Positions 57,624 to 64,000 of a stretch of DNA of 64,000 bases are shown in pieces. A model generated the notes under the pieces. The model made no database searches. It was not told the DNA's origin and saw only the letters and a list, made by a program, of their open reading frames with translations. Position 1 is the first letter of the stretch. Each line of letters opens with the position of its first letter. The stretch comes from Macrostomum hystrix (taxonomy: Eukaryota; Platyhelminthes; Macrostomidae), in NCBI GenBank assembly GCA_950097015.1, contig CATNEN010000005.1, positions 1,488,001-1,552,000 on the forward strand. Direction: 5' to 3'. A program made the position numbers and the translations under genes.

Positions 57624-57833
57624 CTGTGCAGCGTGAGTTAGGTCGTCAAGTCGCTGAAACCGAATTTTAGGACGAACCCCTTTAATACTGTTCGTGTTAG
57701 TATCAATAAGTCGAATTAAGTCAGGATAGATTTTGCAATACTGTTTTTGTCGAAAAATATAAACAAATTCGGGAGAATATAATTTTTGACCTGATTCCTT
57801 CTTTTTGCACGTTGCTCTTATATTCTGTTTCAT
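57624..57833 (-). CDS. Possible first exon of the same unknown gene
   Basis: Seventy codons from ATG at 57833 (MKQNIRATCKKKESGQKLYS, then PEFVYIFRQKQYCKIYPDL and RFQRLDDLTHAAQ) to a possible donor CAG|GTTACC. Spliced in phase 0 to GTT at 57004 it would give about 280 residues in total. Unspliced it is a 78-residue frame. The donor is weak, so the link is tentative and no function can be given. Confidence 0.35.
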
Positions 57834-59714
57834 TTACTGCGAAAGATTTAAATTCAAATTTCAGCGCATGCGTATTGACGGTCCATGCTGCTTTATGATT
57901 TATGGCAGCAGCATTATGATTTCAGATATAACCTGCGCACGCACATTCTCTATCTAAATCTCCCAACTTGTACCAGTGTCAGTCAGTGTACTAATATGAA
58001 TTAGTCACTTAGTTTAATGGTTTTTCGCCGAATTAGACTGACACCATTCATGCTAGTGTCTCTTAGTGACGTGTCGCCTGTCTCATCTTTATTTTGTTAG
58101 AATTTTATTTTTTTAAGGTTTCATTTTTTTGATAAACATTTCGAAATGCATGTCGCAGGTCTTCTCTCTTTTTATGTGACTTTTTGATTTGTATCTTACT
58201 AATGCCACTAAAATTTTCATAGGTCTAACCCTCTCTACTGTGAGGTTCTGATAGCTCACTAAAATTGTTTCAACACCTTTTCTCTCCAGTTCCGCTGCTT
58301 TCACTAAATTTTGATTTGCCTGTTTAGATTAATATCAGTTAATTCACTGTGATAATAATCCCAGTGTTTTCTACTTTTATTCACTCAGCTTCTAATCTAA
58401 GTTTGTTTTCTTCTAGGCCTAATAAGTGTGTTTATCACATAATTTTATAGTTTGTTTCTTTTGCAGTAGCAGTTATTTCTTTAACCCTTTTGTGGGTTAT
58501 GTGATTTGTAGAAATTTTTAAATTAAAAACCTTGTGTGTTGTATGTATTTTGTATTTATATTATTGTAGCAAGTTTTAGTTGTAAAAAATGTTTACATTT
58601 TAAACAAATAGGTTTTACTGTCAGAACTTCAGTTATAGTTAGCCTACTATAGTAGTTATGATAGTTACTATAGTTACTATAGTAACTATTTTGAAATTTA
58701 TTATGCATGGTAAAACAATAAACAGGCCTAATAAAACTATCAATGTACAAATTGAAAATAAGCTTACAACAACTTGACATCCAAAAATATTTCTAATGAA
58801 ATAATTACAAACAGTGAGTGAAAAAATGAGCAAGTTATATAGCATATTAGTTTTCTTTAAGGTAAAATATCAATAAAAAGTACAGTATTCTAAACATATG
58901 TGTGAGATACACAATTGTAAACAGCAGTTTGATATACTTGTCAAGGAAGCCTCTTTGTTAGCTGCACTCAGCAACCAAGCAGACATAAAATTTGCCTCTG
59001 GCTTGGCCAACAGATTTTTTTATGAAAAAGTTCTACATAATTATTGTAATACACTCATACTTGATTAGAAAGTGATTGCAAAATTAAGTTAGTCACTAGA
59101 TATCTATTGACTGGCTATTGTGATTCACGATAAACAAACAAAAATAGAATGAAGATCAATAATTATTCATGAATAATGCTTTCTAAAATTGGTTAAAACA
59201 AAAAGTTTTGCAAGATATATTAAAATAACAGAATTTTGTCTGCTTTCAATACAAGGTAATCCTTTTGTGAAAAGTGTGAAAAGTTCCCAAAATCTGCAAA
59301 ATCTCAAAATCTCAAAAGTTTAAAATCTGCCTTTAATAATTTTTTAAGAAACACTGTCTGTAAAACATTGGTACTGCCTCATTCACTATAGCATTAAAAT
59401 ATCTATTTAGAAGAAGAAGGGTAAAAATGTGGGACCTATTAAAAAGGTGACAAAAGCATGTACCTGTACTTGACTATAAATATTTCAAATTCAAAAATAA
59501 ACAACAGAAATAAACCAAGTTTATTTAGATGAACAGCATAAAATGCTGCCCACTAGCTTTGGCTATCACAGTTTCTTGAATTTGCATCTGTCAATATACA
59601 AAAAATGGGAATTTAGAAATGCTGTTAAAATAATATTCTATATTGTCTTAACAAATCTAAAGTTTTCAGAAATAATTCCTCCACAATTTCCAGTTTGCAT
59701 TCGAGCTTAGCACA
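57834..59714. other. AT-rich intergenic region upstream of ORC4
   Basis: No coding region, RNA gene or array found. A short TAGTTACTATAGTTACTATA run near 58655-58690 is locally palindromic. The ORC4 promoter is expected near the right end but has no recognisable motif. Confidence 0.5.
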
Positions 59715-60780
59715 ATGTCCTTAATGACACTGGCATCCCAGCAATCTCCAATAGAATATGTGCCAGCAGCCGCATGGTCCATTAGCAGGCTAGTGATGCA
59801 TCAGCTAAATGATTGTCAGAAGCGTCAGCTGATTCATCGCGAGCAAGAGCATCATGATCTGTTAGATATGCTGATTCGATTTGGTCGGGATGGCCAATGC
59901 AACTCCCTGGTGGTGTCCGGGCCGCCTGGCAGTGGAAAGTCCGCTCTAGTGGATTCAGCACTTGCTGCTGCCAGTGAGCAGAGAGACTTTCGCGACTGCG
60001 TCATTGTTGTTCGATTGAATGGATTGGAACATGCCGACGATCGGACTACTTTGCAGGTATTTCTGTTAGTCTGAGTTCCTCAAATTTCCTCAGTAGTCTT
60101 TGTTGCTCATTTTCAAATGTCTTTGTTTCAATCCTCAATAGCCTTATTCATCCTTTACAATATTCTGTTCCTTTTCCCAACAGTATCAGTTCTATATATT
60201 TTTGTCATCATTCTCATCAGTCTTTGTCATGATTCTCAATAGTCATTTTTATTATCATCAGCAGTCTTTGTCATCATTCTTAACAGTCTTTGTCATAATT
60301 CTCGAAAGTCGTTGTCATCATTCTCAATAGTCTTTGTCATCATTCTCAGCACTCTTTTTCATCATTCTCAATAGTCTTTGTCATCGTTCGCAATAGTCTT
60401 TTTCATCATTCTCAATAGTTTTGGTCATTATTCTTAATTGTCTTTGTCATCATTCCGCCACCGTAGGCGATTGCTCGCACGCTGCGCGTTGAAAGTGACA
60501 TTGAAGGTCGAGTATTCTCCGGCACTAATGAGCAGCTGCATTTCATTGTTAGCCTACTGCAGTCTGGTAGCTCTGATACACAACGCGTGCTATTTGTACT
60601 GGAAGAATTAGACTTGTTCGCTCAGCGCAAAGGCCAGTCTCTGCTCTACACTATCTTAGATGTGGCCCAGTCCCGTGTTGTGCCCGTCTGCCTACTGGGC
60701 GTCACTTCGCGCGTTAACGTTGGCGAAATGCTCGAGAAGAGAGTTAAATCTAGATTTAGTCATCGGTTAATTCGACTGAA
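59715..60780 (+). CDS. ORC4: ORC4, origin recognition complex subunit 4, first two exons (partial)
   Basis: AAA+ subunit of the nuclear origin recognition complex that loads MCM helicases. Exons 59715-60056 (114 codons, donor CAG|GTATTT) and 60467-60780 (acceptor CCGTAG, donor AA|GTAAGT, phase 2). The remaining exons lie beyond the right edge. Walker A GPPGSGKS is at 69-76. The Walker B region reads VLFVLEELDLF (155-165) where human ORC4 has ILDEFDLF, so the Asp-Glu pair is Glu-Glu. LEKRVKSRFSHRLIRL retains the conserved arginine-finger segment by which ORC4 completes the ORC1 ATP site. QSLLYTILDVAQS and LLGVTSRVNVGEMLEKR also match ORC4. The N-terminus before residue 40 is not conserved. Intron 1 has a 22-bp array; intron 2 begins a large 39-bp array. 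Confidence 0.93.
60150..60455. repeat. 22-bp tandem repeat, ORC4 intron 1
   Basis: About 12 imperfect copies of TCTTTGTCATCATTCTCAAT plus AG. Pyrimidine-rich in the transcribed sense, and it runs directly into the exon 2 acceptor. Confidence 0.88.
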
Positions 60781-60814
60781 GTAAGTGTTTTAAGCCGTGT
60801 TGTTAGCCTACTTA

Positions 60815-63800
60815 AAATTCTTACTCTGACTACTCGAACTTTTCCAGTCTACTCAGAATATTCCCTGACTATTCAAAATCCTCAATATCTATTCAATTTC
60901 CATAATGAACCTCCATATCTACTCAAAATCCTCCATATCTACTCAAAATCTAACCTGTATACTCAAAATCCTTCATGACTACTCGAAGCCTCTATATCTA
61001 CTCAAAATCCTCCCTGTCTTCTCGAAGCCTCCATATCTAATCAAAATCCTCCCTGTCTTCTCGAAGCCTCCATATCTAATCAAAATCCTCCCTGTCTTCT
61101 CGAAGCCTCTATATCTACTCAAAATCCTCCCTGTCTTCTCGAAGCCTCCATATCTAATCAAAATCCTCCCTGTCTTCTCGAAGCCTCTATATCTACTCAA
61201 AATCCTCCCTGTCTTCTCGAAGCCTCCATATCTAATCAAAATCCTCCCTGTCTTCTCGAAGCCTCTATATCTATTCAAAATCCTCCCTGTCTTCTCGAAG
61301 CCTCCATATCTACTCAAAATCCTCCCTGTCTTCTCGAAGCCTCCATATCTAATCAAAATCCTCCCTGTCTTCTCGAAGCCTCCATATCTAATCAAAATCC
61401 TCCCTGTCTTCTCGAAGCCTCTATATCTACTCAAAATCCTCCCTGTCTTCTCGAAGCCTCCATATCTAATCAAAATCCTCCCTGTCTTCTCGAAGCCTCT
61501 ATATCTACTCAAAATCCTCCCTGTCTTCTCGAAGCCTCCATATCTAATCAAAATCCTCCCTGTCTTCTCGAAGCCTCCATATCTAATCAAAATCCTCCCT
61601 GTCTTCTCGAAGCCTCTATATCTACTCAAAATCCTCCCTGTCTTCTCGAAGCCTCCATATCTAATCAAAATCCTCCCTGTCTTCTCGAAGCCTCTATATC
61701 TACTCAAAATCCTCCCTGTCTTCTCGAAGCCTCCATATCTAATCAAAATCCTCCCTGTCTTCTCGAAGCCTCCATATCTAATCAAAATCCTCCCTGTCTT
61801 CTCGAAGCCTCTATATCTACTCAAAATCCTCCCTGTCTTCTCGAAGCCTCCATATCTAATCAAAATCCTCCCTGTCTTCTCGAAGCCTCTATATCTATTC
61901 AAAATCCTCCCTGTCTTCTCGAAGCCTCCATATCTACTCAAAATCCTCCCTGTCTTCTCGAAGCCTCTATATCTACTCAAAATCCTCCCTGTCTTCTCGA
62001 AGCCTCTATATCTACTCAAAATCCTCCCTGTCTTCTCGAAGCCTCCATATCTAATCAAAATCCTCCCTGTCTTCTCGAAGCCTCTATATCTACTCAAAAT
62101 CCTCCCTGTCTTCTCGAAGCCTCCATATCTAATCAAAATCCTCCCTGTCTTCTCGAAGCCTCTATATCTACTCAAAATCCTCCCTGTCTTCTCTAAGCCT
62201 CTATATCTACTCAAAATCCTCCCTGTCTTCTCGAAGCCTCTATATCTACTCAAAATCCTCCCTGTCTTCTCGAAGCCTCTATATCTACTCAAAATCCTCC
62301 CTGTCTTCTCGAAGCCTCCATATCTAATCAAAATCCTCCCTGTCTTCTCGAAGCCTCCATATCTAATCAAAATCCTCCCTGTCTTCTCGAAGCCTCTATA
62401 TCTAATCAAAATCCTCCCTGTCTTCTCGAAGCCTCTATATCTACTCAAAATCCTCCCTGTCTTCTCGAAGCCTCTATATCTACTCAAAATCCTCCCTGTC
62501 TTCTCGAAGCCTCCATATCTAATCAAAATCCTCCCTGTCTTCTCGAAGCCTCCATATCTACTCAAAATCCTCCCTGTCTTCTCGAAGCCTCTATATCTAA
62601 TCAAAATCCTCCCTGTCTTCTCGAAGCCTCCATATCTAATCAAAATCCTCCCTGTCTTCTCGAAGCCTCTATATCTAATCAAAATCCTCCCTGTCTTCTC
62701 GAAGCCTCTATATCTATTCAAAATCCTCCCTGTCTTCTCGAAGCCTCTATATCTACTCAAAATCCTCCCTGTCTTCTCGAAGCCTCCATATCTAATCAAA
62801 ATCCTCCCTGTCTTCTCGAAGCCTCTATATCTACTCAAAATCCTCCCTGTCTTCTCGAAGCCTCCATATCTAATCAAAATCCTCCCTGTCTTCTCGAAGC
62901 CTCTATATCTATTCAAAATCCTCCCTGTCTTCTCGAAGCCTCCATATCTACTCAAAATCCTCCCTGTCTTCTCGAAGCCTCTATATCTACTCAAAATCCT
63001 CCCTGTCTTCTCGAAGCCTCTATATCTACTCAAAATCCTCCCTGTCTTCTCGAAGCCTCCATATCTAATCAAAATCCTCCCTGTCTTCTCGAAGCCTCCA
63101 TATCTAATCAAAATCCTCCCTGTCTTCTCGAAGCCTCTATATCTACTCAAAATCCTCCCTGTCTTCTCGAAGCCTCCATATCTAATCAAAATCCTCCCTG
63201 TCTTCTCGAAGCCTCTATATCTACTCAAAATCCTCCCTGTCTTCTCGAAGCCTCCATATCTAATCAAAATCCTCCCTGTCTTCTCGAAGCCTCCATATCT
63301 AATCAAAATCCTCCCTGTCTTCTCGAAGCCTCTATATCTACTCAAAATCCTCCCTGTCTTCTCGAAGCCTCCATATCTAATCAAAATCCTCCCTGTCTTC
63401 TCGAAGCCTCTATATCTATTCAAAATCCTCCCTGTCTTCTCGAAGCCTCCATATCTACTCAAAATCCTCCCTGTCTTCTCGAAGCCTCTATATCTACTCA
63501 AAATCCTCCCTGTCTTCTCGAAGCCTCTATATCTACTCAAAATCCTCCCTGTCTTCTCGAAGCCTCCATATCTAATCAAAATCCTCCCTGTCTTCTCGAA
63601 GCCTCCATATCTAATCAAAATCCTCCCTGTCTTCTCGAAGCCTCTATATCTATTCAAAATCCTCCCTGTCTTCTCGAAGCCTCCATATCTACTCAAAATC
63701 CTCCCTGTCTTCTCGAAGCCTCTATATCTACTCAAAATCCTCCCTGTCTTCTCGAAGCCTCTATATCTACTCAAAATCCTCCCTGTCTTCTCGAAGCCTC

Positions 63801-64000
63801 CATATCTAATCAAAATCCTCCCTGTCTTCTCGAAGCCTCCATATCTAATCAAAATCCTCCCTGTCTTCTCGAAGCCTCTATATCTACTCAAAATCCTCCC
63901 TGTCTTCTCGAAGCCTCCATATCTAATCAAAATCCTCCCTGTCTTCTCGAAGCCTCTATATCTACTCAAAATCCTCCCTGTCTTCTCGAAGCCTCCATAT
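60815..64000. repeat. 39-bp minisatellite, ORC4 intron 2, runs off the window
   Basis: About 78 copies of a 39-bp unit (CAAAATCCTCCCTGTCTTCT, CGAAGCCTC and TATATCTACT), with C/T and CTA/CTAA/TAT variants giving types CATATCTAAT, TATATCTACT and TATATCTATT. These types recur in the same order over long stretches, with a recurring block of about 580-700 bp. 39 is a multiple of three and the minus frames lack stops, so a 996-codon open frame results; it is not a gene. Confidence 0.97.

Noticed and set aside
60979-63969. 996-codon open frame on minus encoding a 13-residue repeat
   Set aside because: It coincides exactly with the 39-bp intronic array of ORC4, whose unit is a multiple of three without stops on this strand. 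No unique sequence, no start context and no flanking exons.

Overview
The window is nuclear DNA of a multicellular invertebrate animal. The genes have GT-AG introns, the standard genetic code, tRNA-derived SINEs, a Helitron and a hAT-type MITE. Gene content points to a ciliated metazoan: the H3K27 demethylase UTX/KDM6A, an LMO-type LIM-only protein, the RAD50 repair ATPase, the motile-cilium protein GAS8/DRC4, a mannose-6-phosphate-receptor-like MRH protein and the origin recognition subunit ORC4. The phylum cannot be fixed from sequence alone.

Layout, left to right. (1) 128-11938, minus: UTX/KDM6A, nine exons rebuilt from its start codon to the first zinc-binding cysteines; the C-terminal exon(s) lie beyond the left edge. 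(2) 11939-19201: intergenic, with SINE copies, a GC-rich island at 12.7-13.1 kb, a 15-bp array (15.2-16.0 kb) and a 2.1-kb purine-rich array (16.5-18.6 kb). (3) 19202-20565, plus: a complete two-exon LMO gene. (4) 21212-21284, minus: tRNA-Val(CAC). (5) 23047-43075, minus: RAD50, eleven exons, 1356 codons, complete from start to stop, with the Zn-hook Cys-Ala-Leu-Cys and all ABC-ATPase motifs. (6) 44006-45927, minus: a truncated Helitron with a nested hAT MITE. (7) 46794-50086, plus: GAS8/DRC4, complete, four exons, the first coding exon being only ATG. (8) 51562-54089, plus: a three-exon, 262-residue MRH-domain type I membrane protein. (9) 55805-56992 (possibly from 57833), minus: an unrecognised gene. 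(10) 59715 to the right edge, plus: ORC4, first two exons.

The dominant feature is tandem repetition. By eye, nearly half of the window is minisatellite. Most long introns carry one array, each with its own unit (15-66 bp). The largest is a 9.2-kb, 26-bp-unit array in RAD50 intron 3. One 16-bp unit is shared by five separate loci. RAD50 intron 4 is an almost exact tandem duplication of a whole repeat-filled intron. Several arrays repeat AG|GT splice-like junctions in the transcribed sense. Many very long open frames here (up to 996 codons) are artefacts of repeat units whose length is a multiple of three, or of stop-free units, and are not annotated as genes.

The genes do not form one pathway. 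They are typical conserved nuclear, ciliary and endomembrane genes packed close together. Exon coordinates come from splice consensus, reading-frame continuity and recalled family alignments, with no transcript evidence.
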